Source of the DNA: Chloroflexota bacterium
GTDB lineage: Bacteria > Chloroflexota > Limnocylindria > Limnocylindrales > CSP1-4
DNA length: 9,229 nt
NCBI GenBank assembly: GCA_017860675.1
Contig: JAGDMV010000148.1
Span: forward strand, 1 to 9,229
Reading direction: 5' to 3'
The notes beneath the pieces are model-generated. The model did no database searches and had not been told where the DNA came from. It was given only the letters and a program-made list of their open reading frames with translations. Below, piece after piece: positions 1 to 5,515 of the stretch. The stretch's first letter is position 1. Every line of letters starts with the position of its first letter. Position numbers and translations under genes: made by a program.

Positions 1-1155
1 CAGAACCCGATGCTGTGGCGGACGTCTCCGGTCGGGACCGAGCTCGAGCAGGTCGTGGTCAGCTGGCTCCGCCAGGCGCTCGGACTTCCGCCTGCCTTCA
101 ACGGGCTGATCACCGACACGGCGTCCACCTCGTCGCTCATCTCCCTGGCGGCGGCCCGCGAGGCGGCCGGGCTCGACGTCTCGCGCCGTGGCCTCGCCGG
201 CCGGCCGGACGTGGCGCGGCTCGTTGTCTACGCGTCGGCCGAAGCCCACAGCTCGATCGAGAAGGGGTGCATGACGCTGGGGATCGGCCGGGATGGCTGC
301 CGGCGCATCCCGGTCGACGACGAGTACGTGATGCGCCTCGACGCGCTGGAGGCGGCGATCGCCGCCGACCGGGCGTCGGGGTCCATGCCGATCGCCGTCG
401 TGGCGACCATCGGGACGACCTCGTCCACCTCGATCGACCCCGTCCCGGCGCTGGCCGACCTCGCGGCTCGCGAGCGACTGTGGCTGCACGTCGACGCCGC
501 CTACGCCGGGCCGGTGGCCCTGCTGCCGGAGCGACGGGGAGCCTTTGCCGGCTGGGAGCGCGCCGACTCGATCGTGGTCAACCCGCACAAGTGGCTGTTC
601 ACCCCGCTTGACGCCTCGCTCCTGCTGAGCCGCCGCATGGACATGCTGCGGGCGGCGTTCTCGCTCGTGCCCGAGTACCTGCGAACGCTCGATCAGCAGC
701 AGCCCGTCCACGACTTCAGCGAGTACACGCCCCAGCTGGGACGCCGCTTCCGGGCCCTCAAGCTGTGGTACCTGCTGCGCTGGTTTGGCCTGGACGGTCT
801 CCGACGGCGAATCGCCACCCACTGCGAGCTGGCGAACGAGCTGGCCGGATGGGTGGATGCCGACCCGGACTTCGAGCGCCTGGCGCCGGTCCCGTTCTCG
901 ACCGTCTGCCTCCGCTGGCACCCGCGCTCGCTCGCCGGGGAGGCGGATGACCCGGAGGTGGCCACCCGGCTCGACGCGGCCAATGAGCGCCTGATGGCGG
1001 CCGTCAACGCGACGGGGGAAGTGTTCCTGTCTCACACCCGGCTCGGCGACCGGTTCGCCATCCGGGTGGCGATCGGCAATCTGCGGACGGAGCGGCGCCA
1101 CGTCGAGCGCTGCTGGGCGCTCCTCCGCGAGAAGGCGGCCGGCCTGGAGCTCTAG
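1..1155 (+). CDS. PLP-dependent aromatic-L-amino-acid decarboxylase family protein (5' truncated by window edge)
   Basis: Group II pyridoxal-phosphate decarboxylase, a family that removes the alpha-carboxylate of aromatic amino acids (Phe/Tyr/Trp/DOPA) in the cytosol to give amines. The frame is open from base 1 (Q-N-P before the Met codon at nt 10), and that Met sits inside the family's NPxxWxxSPxxTELE stretch, so it is not the true start; about 90 N-terminal residues lie outside the window. Counting from nt 10: PLP-stacking His80 (EAHSSIEKG), HVDAAYAG at 160-167 with the Asp162 that contacts the pyridine nitrogen, Schiff-base Lys194 in NPHKWLF, Tyr223 in PEYLRT where the catalytic-loop Tyr of animal DOPA decarboxylase sits, then LGRRFRALKLW. 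All key residues are present, so it looks active. The substrate cannot be told from sequence. The stop codon overlaps that of the convergent downstream gene. Confidence 0.93.
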   Translation, partial: QNPMLWRTSPVGTELEQVVVSWLRQALGLPPAFNGLITDTASTSSLISLAAAREAAGLDVSRRGLAGRPDVARLVVYASAEAHSSIEKGCMTLGIGRDGCRRIPVDDEYVMRLDALEAAIAADRASGSMPIAVVATIGTTSSTSIDPVPALADLAARERLWLHVDAAYAGPVALLPERRGAFAGWERADSIVVNPHKWLFTPLDASLLLSRRMDMLRAAFSLVPEYLRTLDQQQPVHDFSEYTPQLGRRFRALKLWYLLRWFGLDGLRRRIATHCELANELAGWVDADPDFERLAPVPFSTVCLRWHPRSLAGEADDPEVATRLDAANERLMAAVNATGEVFLSHTRLGDRFAIRVAIGNLRTERRHVERCWALLREKAAGLEL

Positions 1156-1604
1156 AGCAGCGGCTTGGTCACCATCAGGGCGGCGATGGCGATGAGCAGG
1201 CCGATGGAGATCGCGAACAGGAGCCGGGTGAACTTGGCTTCGCGGAGGAAGTCGTCGCCGCGCGGGTCGGCCTCGGCCGCCGCCAGCAGCCGGCGCAGGG
1301 CCGGGCTGAAGACCATGATGGCGATGTAGGTGAGGCCGACGTAGAGGCCGAAGCCGATCTCCAGCCACAGCTGGGTGAAGGCGACGCGTCCGGTGATCAC
1401 CATCGTCAGGCCGCTGATGATCAGGACGGCGTAGGAGGGCAGGACCAGGCGGCGGTCCAGCAGGCGGATGCCGCCGATGGCAAAGGTGAGCCGGGTGCGG
1501 TCGCGGCCCGCCAGGCGGATCCAGATGACGTACGTCAGGTTCGCCCCGACGGCCACCATGGCGGCGAGAACGTGGGCGAAGAGGACGAACGGGAACCAGT
1601 CCAC
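1152..1604 (-). CDS. DUF2269-like small integral membrane protein
   Basis: A 150-residue protein with four hydrophobic segments at about residues 4-28, 54-72, 78-100 and 127-147, and basic loops between them. The layout and the opening FVLFAHVLAA segment resemble the DUF2269 family of predicted integral membrane proteins, whose function is unknown. The open frame continues upstream to 1913, but that extension runs antisense to the neighbouring gene and is Arg/Pro/Ala-rich. I chose the GTG at 1604-1602 because it directly precedes the first hydrophobic segment and has GGAGGG (1614-1609) four bases upstream. The gene is convergent with the decarboxylase (shared CTAG) and divergent from the DUF1461-type gene. 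Family assignment is from memory of the fold and length, so moderately sure; that it is a real membrane protein is more certain. Confidence 0.75.
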   Translation of the reverse strand: MDWFPFVLFAHVLAAMVAVGANLTYVIWIRLAGRDRTRLTFAIGGIRLLDRRLVLPSYAVLIISGLTMVITGRVAFTQLWLEIGFGLYVGLTYIAIMVFSPALRRLLAAAEADPRGDDFLREAKFTRLLFAISIGLLIAIAALMVTKPLL

Positions 1605-1756
1605 CGGACCCTCCGTGCGCGAGTCGTGCGTTCGCATACAGGGTAACGGCCCGCTGTCGGCGCCGTTGGACGGGCGGGCCGCAGGCTGGGACGGGCGGCA
1701 GCCGGGGCCGGCCGCCCGGTCGGCCCGCGCGGGCGCTCGCGGGTGGTGGCCGTAGA
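1605..1756. promoter_or_regulatory. Divergent intergenic region with candidate -10 elements
   Basis: This 152-bp gap separates two divergent membrane-protein genes and should hold promoters for both. On the minus strand TACCCT (1645-1640) could be a -10, giving a leader of about 29 nt that keeps the GGAGGG ribosome site. On the plus strand TAGAAT (1753-1758) resembles a -10, but it overlaps the ATG at 1757; if it is real, translation would have to begin downstream, for example at the GTG at 1799. A perfect 12-bp palindrome, GCCCGCGCGGGC, lies at 1723-1734. No convincing -35 is seen for either side. Confidence 0.25.
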
Positions 1757-2554
1757 ATGGCCGCCATCCCGCAGGATCTGGAGGCGACTCGCCGACCCGT
1801 GCCAGCGACCGTCGAAGGCACCCCCGAACCGGCAGGCGCGGCAGCGCCGGCGTCTGGGCGCGCGGGCCCACCTGCTCCTGCGGCCGCGCCCGTGGCCGGC
1901 CGTGTCCGGGCACGCCTGCCCGGCATCGTCGTCGCGCTGGCGACGGTGGTCGTGCTCGTGGCCGTGGCCATCCTCGTCTTCTTCAACCCGGTCTGGGTCG
2001 GCTTCGAACAGGGCCGGGCCCGGGCCGACCTGTGGACGGGCTGGACGCCGCCCGAGGTCCGGGTGGTGACCGACTCGGTCGTGGTCGAGGTCTATCTGGG
2101 CCCCGGCACGTTCGCCCAGGAGATGCGCGACGAGCCGGTCTTCAACGCCCGCGAGCGCGGCCACATGGCTGACGTGCGCACCGTCTGGCTCGTCTTCCTG
2201 GCACTTGCCGCGTTCGCTGCGATCGTGCTCGTGGTGGCCCGGGCACGGGCCGGCGACCGGGCACGCTACTGGCGGGCGGTGGCGTCCGGGGCGATCCTGC
2301 TGGCGGTCGGGACGATCGCCGTCGGCATCTCGTTCGCGCTGCTGTTCGACACCGCTTTCGAGCTGTTCCACCAGCTCTTCTTCGCCCAGGGGACGTACAC
2401 CTTCGACCCGCGCTCCGAGCGCATGGTGCAGCTGTTCCCGTATTCCTTCTGGACGGAGACGAGCGTGGCGATCGCGATCGTCGTCCTCGGCCTGGCGGTG
2501 GCCACCTGGGCCACGGCTGCCTGGCTGGCCAGGCGGGCGGAGATGTCCAGGTGA
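1757..2554 (+). CDS. DUF1461 / TIGR01906-type integral membrane protein
   Basis: A 265-residue membrane protein. The first 48 residues are a Pro/Ala-rich, probably disordered, tail; hydrophobic segments follow at about 55-76, 142-161, 174-196 and 235-257. Between the first two is an extracytoplasmic-type loop ending in ERGHMADVR (133-141), and after the third is HQLFFAQGTYTFDP (205-218) and MVQLFPYSFW (223-232). This spacing of HM-DV, F-x(n)-TFDP and LFP-xx-FW is what I recognise from the DUF1461/TIGR01906 family, whose function is not established. ATG 1757 has only a weak GGTGGTGG upstream; GTG at 1799 (residue 15) is an alternative start, with GGAGG at 1780-1784 but a long 14-nt spacing. 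The last codons overlap the next gene by GTGA, so the two are probably co-translated. Confidence 0.82.
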   Translation: MAAIPQDLEATRRPVPATVEGTPEPAGAAAPASGRAGPPAPAAAPVAGRVRARLPGIVVALATVVVLVAVAILVFFNPVWVGFEQGRARADLWTGWTPPEVRVVTDSVVVEVYLGPGTFAQEMRDEPVFNARERGHMADVRTVWLVFLALAAFAAIVLVVARARAGDRARYWRAVASGAILLAVGTIAVGISFALLFDTAFELFHQLFFAQGTYTFDPRSERMVQLFPYSFWTETSVAIAIVVLGLAVATWATAAWLARRAEMSR

Positions 2555-3684
2555 GGCCGCTCCGCGTCGGGCGCGTCGCCGGCTCGACGCTGGCGCTCCA
2601 CCCCTCCTGGCTCGTCCTCGAGCTGCTCCTCGTCGGGACGGTCCTGTTCGTCGAGCTGCCAGCCCGGCGACCCGACTGGCCCGATGGAGCCAGGCTCGTC
2701 GTCGCCGTGCTGGTCGGCCTCGGCTTCATCGGGGTGACCATCCTCCACGACGCCGCCCATGTCGCCGTCGGCAGGAGGCTCGGCGTACCGGCGCGCGACG
2801 CGGTGATCCATGCCTTCGGGGCCGTGGCGCCGCTCGACGGTGGCGGCCGGCCGCCGGCCGAGCTGGCGACGGCGCTCGCCGGACCGGCCGCCAGCACGCT
2901 CGGAGGGATCGCCCTGCTGGGCATGGCGGCCGTTCTCGCCCCTGCTGCAGGCCTGCTGCCGGAGGTCGTGGCCGAGCTCGGAATCGTCGTCGGCCTGCTC
3001 GCCCTGGCCACGGCCGCGGTGAACCTCGTCCCGGTCTCGCCCCTCGACGGGGCACGGAGCCTGCGCGCGCTGGTGGCGATGGGCGGGGCCGGGAGGGGCC
3101 GACCGGAGCGGGTGGTGGGCCTCGTCGGGCAGGCCATCGGCTGGGCAGTGGCCGGTGCCGGCGTGCTCATCTTCGTCCAGCTCAACCCGCTGTCCGGGGC
3201 GCTGGTCGTGCTGCTCGGCCTGTTCCTGCGTACCGGGGCCCGGACGACGGCCCGCCAGCAGGAGCTGGAGATCGCGATCGCCGGGATGAAGGTGAGCGAG
3301 GTGATGGAGGGCGGCCTGCCGTTCCTGCCGCCGGCGGCGACCGTGGACGCCTTCGCCCTCCGCCTGGAGGGGCCGGGCGAGCTCACCGCGCTGCCGGTGG
3401 GCGGGCCGGACGACGTCCTCGGCGTGATCGGCCTCCGCGACCTGCGCCGGGTTGACGAGCGAGAGCGGGGCACGACCCGGGCCGTCCAGGCGATGGTCCC
3501 GCTGGCGGACCTGCCGGCGGTCGCGCCCGCCGACGACCTGGCGGCGGCGGTCGCCGTGCTCGGGGCAACCCGCTCCGACGCCATCCCGGTGCTCGACGGG
3601 GGCCGCTTCGTCGGGCTGCTCACCCGCTACGCGGCAGGTCGGGCGATCGGTGCGCGCGCCGAGGCGGCCCGCGACGGCGGGTAG
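2551..3684 (+). CDS. Site-2-protease-like (M50 family) membrane protein with C-terminal CBS pair; atypical HDxxH motif
   Basis: This 377-residue protein has the plan of a bacterial site-2 protease with CBS domains. Hydrophobic segments come first (about 17-38 and 48-75), with the metal motif at the end of the second; ELATALAGPAAS follows (about 107-118), then more hydrophobic segments and N-x2-P-x2-P-L-D-G at 158-167, where Asp166 would be the third zinc ligand. Residues 247-372 look like two CBS repeats, which in this family usually sense adenylates. The oddity is the zinc-binding motif: His66-Asp67-Ala-Ala-His70, codons CAC GAC GCC GCC CAT, with Asp in place of the catalytic Glu of HExxH. 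The fold and ligands are kept but normal peptidase activity is doubtful. Start GTG 2551 overlaps the upstream TGA, which implies translational coupling. Substrate unknown. Confidence 0.88.
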   Translation: MRPLRVGRVAGSTLALHPSWLVLELLLVGTVLFVELPARRPDWPDGARLVVAVLVGLGFIGVTILHDAAHVAVGRRLGVPARDAVIHAFGAVAPLDGGGRPPAELATALAGPAASTLGGIALLGMAAVLAPAAGLLPEVVAELGIVVGLLALATAAVNLVPVSPLDGARSLRALVAMGGAGRGRPERVVGLVGQAIGWAVAGAGVLIFVQLNPLSGALVVLLGLFLRTGARTTARQQELEIAIAGMKVSEVMEGGLPFLPPAATVDAFALRLEGPGELTALPVGGPDDVLGVIGLRDLRRVDERERGTTRAVQAMVPLADLPAVAPADDLAAAVAVLGATRSDAIPVLDGGRFVGLLTRYAAGRAIGARAEAARDGG

Positions 3685-3688
3685 GAGG

Positions 3689-3734
3689 GCCGCGTTCGCG
3701 CGAACCGGGACGTACCGATGGGCGCCGCGTTCGC
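3689..3734. repeat. 11-bp direct repeat with palindrome upstream of moaC (candidate operator)
   Basis: GCCGCGTTCGC occurs at 3689-3699 and again, identical, at 3724-3734, with starts 35 bp apart (roughly three helical turns). The first copy extends into a perfect 12-bp palindrome, GTTCGCGCGAAC (3694-3705). Both copies lie in the 99-bp gap between the M50 gene and moaC, upstream of a -10-like element. The layout suggests a regulator site, but high GC makes chance palindromes common. Confidence 0.35.
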
Positions 3735-3755
3735 ACCGCCGCGTCGCCGGACCCG

Positions 3756-3778
3756 TGGGACAATCGCCGAACGGGAGG
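3756..3778 (+). promoter_or_regulatory. Extended -10 promoter candidate and ribosome binding site of moaC
   Basis: TGG-GACAAT at 3756-3764 matches the extended -10 form TGn plus hexamer; transcription would start near 3771 and leave a leader of about 13 nt. GGGAGG at 3773-3778 is five bases before ATG 3784, which supports that codon over the upstream ATG 3718 in the same frame. No -35 is evident, as expected for an extended -10 promoter. Confidence 0.45.
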
Positions 3779-3783
3779 ACGCG

Positions 3784-4365
3784 ATGGACGAACAGCCCAG
3801 ACGAGCGGAGCGACGGCGGCTCAGCCATGTCGATCGCGGCGGGCGGCCGCGCATGGTGGACGTGTCGGCCAAGCCGGCGACTGCCCGCCGGGCGGCGGCC
3901 GAAGCGGAGGTCGGCTGCAGCCAGGAGACGCTCAGCCTGGTCATCGATGGGGCTGGGCCCAAGGGCGACGTCCTGACGGTGGCCGAGATGGCCGGGGTGA
4001 TGGCCGCCAAGCGGACGGCCGAGCTCATCCCCCTCTGCCACCCGCTCCCGCTCACCGACGTCGCGGTGGCCGTGACCCCGGACCGGGCCGCGTCCGCCCT
4101 GCGGATCCGGGCCGAGGCGGCCACGACCGGGCCGACGGGCGTCGAGATGGAGGCCCTGACTGCAGCCGCCGTGGCCGCCCTGACCGTGTACGACATGGTC
4201 AAGGGCGTGGAGCGCGGCGTGGAGATCCGCCACCTGCGGCTGGTGTCGAAGTCGGGCGGCCAGAGCGGGACGTGGGAGCGCCCGGCGACCGAGCCGGTTC
4301 ACGCCCCTGCCCGACCCCGGGCCGCGCGGGGATCGAGCCGGCCGGTCTCGCGGCGGAGGCCCTGA
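3784..4365 (+). CDS. moaC: Cyclic pyranopterin monophosphate synthase MoaC
   Basis: MoaC acts after MoaA in molybdenum cofactor synthesis, converting the MoaA product 3',8-cyclo-GTP to cyclic pyranopterin monophosphate in the cytosol. The 193-residue product carries every catalytic residue known from E. coli MoaC, at a constant offset of nine: Lys60 (PKGDVL), His86 (LIPLCHPL), Glu121 and Glu123 (GVEMEAL), Asp137 and Lys140 (YDMVKG), Lys156 (SKSGG). The core ends near residue 163, followed by about 30 extra residues rich in Arg, Pro and Ala that look like a linker. ATG 3784 is preferred because GGGAGG precedes it and the N-terminus then has family length; the frame is open back to ATG 3718. 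The mog-type gene begins three bases after the stop and in the same frame. Confidence 0.96.
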   Translation: MDEQPRRAERRRLSHVDRGGRPRMVDVSAKPATARRAAAEAEVGCSQETLSLVIDGAGPKGDVLTVAEMAGVMAAKRTAELIPLCHPLPLTDVAVAVTPDRAASALRIRAEAATTGPTGVEMEALTAAAVAALTVYDMVKGVERGVEIRHLRLVSKSGGQSGTWERPATEPVHAPARPRAARGSSRPVSRRRP

Positions 4366-4368
4366 ACG

Positions 4369-4683
4369 ATGCCCGGAGCGAGCGCGTTCGTGCTGACCGT
4401 CAGCGACCGGGGAGCGGCGGGCGAGCGCATCGACGCGTCCGGCGCGGCCCTGGCGGCCCGCCTTGCGGAGCTCGGCTTCGCCGTCGAGCGCGGGCTGGTC
4501 GCCGACGACGTCGCCGCCATCTCGGCCGCCGTGGTGGAGGCTGCAGCCCGTCACTCGCTCCTGCCGGGCAGCCCGCGCGGGGCGATCGAGTCGCTGGCTG
4601 TCGTGGAGCCGCTCCTCGACCACGCGCTGGCAACGCTCTCGGGGCCGTTCGAGCACGAGCGACAGGGCACGCCGGGAAGCTGA
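4369..4683 (+). pseudogene. MogA/MoaB-type molybdopterin adenylyltransferase with internal in-frame deletion
   Basis: Mog/MoaB proteins bind molybdopterin and adenylylate it before metal insertion; they are usually about 160-195 residues. This reading frame gives only 104. Residues 5-58 match the family N-terminus: FVLTVSDRG, then D22-x-SG (the GxxxDxSG stretch), then GLVADD-x4-I, like the usual VPD-x5-I. Residues 65-92 match the C-terminus: LPGSPRGAIESL, then LLDHALATLSG. The roughly 65 residues that should lie between, including the molybdopterin-binding TTGGTG, the RDVTPEA segment and LSR-x-AG, are absent; the join is near R61-H62-S63-L64 (nt 4549-4560). No other frame here encodes them. 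The ORF has no internal stop, a good GGAGG before ATG 4369 and lies directly behind moaC. I infer a non-functional or changed-function remnant; an assembly error is also possible. Confidence 0.75.
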
Positions 4684-4786
4684 CCGGTGCTGACCGCCCG
4701 GGCCGGGGCGCGGTTCTGCTCCCCGGTCGTGGTGCCCAACCGGGCTCACGCTCGCGCGGCCGGGTTCGCTCCCCGAGCGCGCTCCC
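4684..4786. terminator. Convergent gap with weak hairpin, possible terminator
   Basis: This 103-bp gap lies between the converging mog-type and zinc-ribbon genes. CCGGGG at 4703-4708 can pair with CCCCGG at 4721-4726 across a 12-nt loop. There is no U-tract on either side, so intrinsic termination is doubtful; position between convergent genes is the main argument. Confidence 0.22.
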
Positions 4787-5026
4787 TTACCAGACCGCGC
4801 GCTGCGCGTCCGGCAGCTTTCGCCCGCAGCGAACGCAGCGTGAGTCCGTCCAGAGGTTCTCGGCCGCGCAGGAGGGGCAGAGCTTCACGCCCTCGCGGGG
4901 GGCCGCGATGGGGCTCTCCCGGCTGGCGTCGGCCGAGTCACGCCTGCGGCGGTGCAGGATGGCGAGCGATGCGAGCACGCCGACCCCCGCCGCGATGATG
5001 AGGGCGAGCAGCAGCTGCTGGTCCAT
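4787..5026 (-). CDS. Small membrane-anchored zinc-ribbon protein
   Basis: A 79-residue protein with one hydrophobic segment (residues 4-24), then a basic stretch (HRRRRD, 25-30), a short linker, and a C-terminal zinc-ribbon-like motif: Cys50-P-S-Cys53, ten residues, Cys64-V-R-Cys67. The basic residues after the helix predict that the ribbon faces the cytoplasm. Start ATG 5026-5024 is well fixed: an in-frame TAG lies 33 bases upstream with no other start between, and GGGGG sits at 5038-5034. Such single-TM plus zinc-ribbon proteins are common in bacteria with no assigned function; the ribbon may bind nucleic acid or protein. It is monocistronic, facing the mog-type gene. The four ordered cysteines plus TM helix make a chance ORF unlikely. 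Confidence 0.75.
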   Translation of the reverse strand: MDQQLLLALIIAAGVGVLASLAILHRRRRDSADASRESPIAAPREGVKLCPSCAAENLWTDSRCVRCGRKLPDAQRAVW

Positions 5027-5082
5027 GGCACCACCCCCGTCGGTGCCGGCCGCCTCCTACGGCGACGGCCCGGTCCACCAAG

Positions 5083-5088
5083 AGAGTA
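5083..5088 (-). promoter_or_regulatory. Possible -10 element for the zinc-ribbon gene
   Basis: On the minus strand TACTCT (5088-5083) fits a -10 hexamer and would give a leader of roughly 50 nt before ATG 5026. No matching -35 or TGn extension is seen. AGGAGG (5058-5053) in the leader is too far from the ATG to serve it. Confidence 0.22.
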
Positions 5089-5283
5089 CACCCGGCCGCC
5101 ATCGCGCCCGAGGTGGGCGAGTGCCAGCCGGGGTGGCCCCGCACCGGGCATTGGTCGCCACCGGCCGGGCCGATCGTCCCGCGGGGGCGACGCTGCACCC
5201 GGGCTTCACGCTCGGCGCCGCAGGCCACGGGTCGATCTGGGGCCATCCGCGCCCGACAGCGGGCTATTGCGGGCGGGAGAGGC

Positions 5284-5300
5284 GCCGGACGGCGTCCGGC
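5284..5300. repeat. Perfect inverted repeat, 7-bp arms
   Basis: GCCGGAC (5284-5290) and GTCCGGC (5294-5300) are perfect inverted arms around a GGC loop. It ends 4 bp before the TGC of the extended -10-like element, where a repressor or activator could sit. With no T-run after it, a terminator is less likely. Confidence 0.4.
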
Positions 5301-5304
5301 AGGG

Positions 5305-5313
5305 TGCTAGGAT
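5305..5313 (+). promoter_or_regulatory. Extended -10 promoter candidate (TGC-TAGGAT)
   Basis: TGC-TAGGAT fits the TGn-TAnnnT extended -10 form. Transcription would begin near 5320, inside the CCCGCGGG core of the second 14-bp repeat. The nearest downstream gene start is GTG 5516. TTGCGG at 5267-5272 is too far upstream to be its -35. Confidence 0.38.
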
Positions 5314-5515
5314 CGTCCCGCGGGAGAGCCGGGCCGGCCATCAGCGAGGACGGTTGCGTCAGGCGACCGCGAGGGACAGGGAGGCTTCGGGCCAGCGTGG
5401 GGATCGTCGTCAACGCCGGGCGGGGGGCGGCAGCCGGGGGCCGCCAGCCGGCGAGTCACGTGCGCGTCCTGGCCGGGGCACGAGTCCTGGGCCGGGCGGG
5501 AGCGTAGGCGGGCCG

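Larger units (their letters stand above)
5172..5324 (+). repeat. 14-bp direct repeat GATCGTCCCGCGGG, two copies
   Basis: Exact copies lie at 5172-5185 and 5311-5324, with starts 139 bp apart. The second copy overlaps the end of the TAGGAT -10-like hexamer and spans the expected transcription start, and both copies contain the palindromic core CCCGCGGG. This would suit a regulator binding site, with one site at the promoter and one upstream. An 11-base partial match (8521-8531) inside ccdA shows that part of the motif can arise in coding DNA. Confidence 0.4.
5089..5515. other. Non-coding stretch with repeats and a promoter-like motif
   Basis: About 430 bp between the divergent zinc-ribbon and 5516 genes hold no ORF with recognisable protein features; open frames here give Arg/Gly/Pro-rich shadows. 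What I can see: a 14-bp exact direct repeat, a perfect inverted repeat, an extended -10-like element at 5305-5313, and a GC hairpin (GGCGGC 5426-5431 with GCCGCC 5440-5445). If the promoter serves the gene at 5516, its leader would be about 195 nt, long enough for a structured RNA. I could not match it to tRNA, tmRNA, SRP RNA, RNase P RNA or a known riboswitch. Confidence 0.5.

Noticed and set aside
2142..3623. Minus-strand open frame of 493 codons rich in Ser/Arg/Pro
   Set aside because: Antisense shadow of the M50 and DUF1461 genes, with no hydrophobic or catalytic pattern.
3718..3783. Upstream ATG extending MoaC by 22 residues
   Set aside because: It lies upstream of the predicted -10 and has no ribosome site; ATG 3784 has both a ribosome site and family length.
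3685..3783. Molybdenum-cofactor riboswitch ahead of moaC
   Set aside because: The gap is only 99 bp, and the predicted transcript leader is about 13 nt. I see none of the expected conserved structure.
2266..4749. Very long minus-strand open frame (827 codons) antisense to the DUF1461, M50, moaC and mog genes
   Set aside because: It is His/Arg/Gly/Pro-rich with no domain, and each plus-strand gene it covers has recognised family motifs. High GC creates such open frames.
4684..4790. tRNA-like GGTTC segments in the mog / zinc-ribbon gap
   Set aside because: No GGTTCRANNCC T-arm with matching acceptor and anticodon stems could be built.
4272..5507. Plus-strand open frame of 411 codons running over moaC tail, mog and the zinc-ribbon gene
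   Set aside because: Low-complexity Arg/Gly/Ala content, and it crosses genes with clear family matches in other frames.
5397..5507. 36-codon ORF (GTG start) in the 5516 leader, a possible leader peptide
   Set aside because: AGGGAGG lies 12 nt upstream of the GTG, too far, and the product is low-complexity Gly/Ala/Arg. Nothing separates it from chance in this base composition.
4952..5515. In-frame upstream extension of the 5516 gene
   Set aside because: Arg/Gly/Pro-rich with no domain, and it overlaps the zinc-ribbon gene. The hydrophobic helix right after GTG 5516 marks the likely start.
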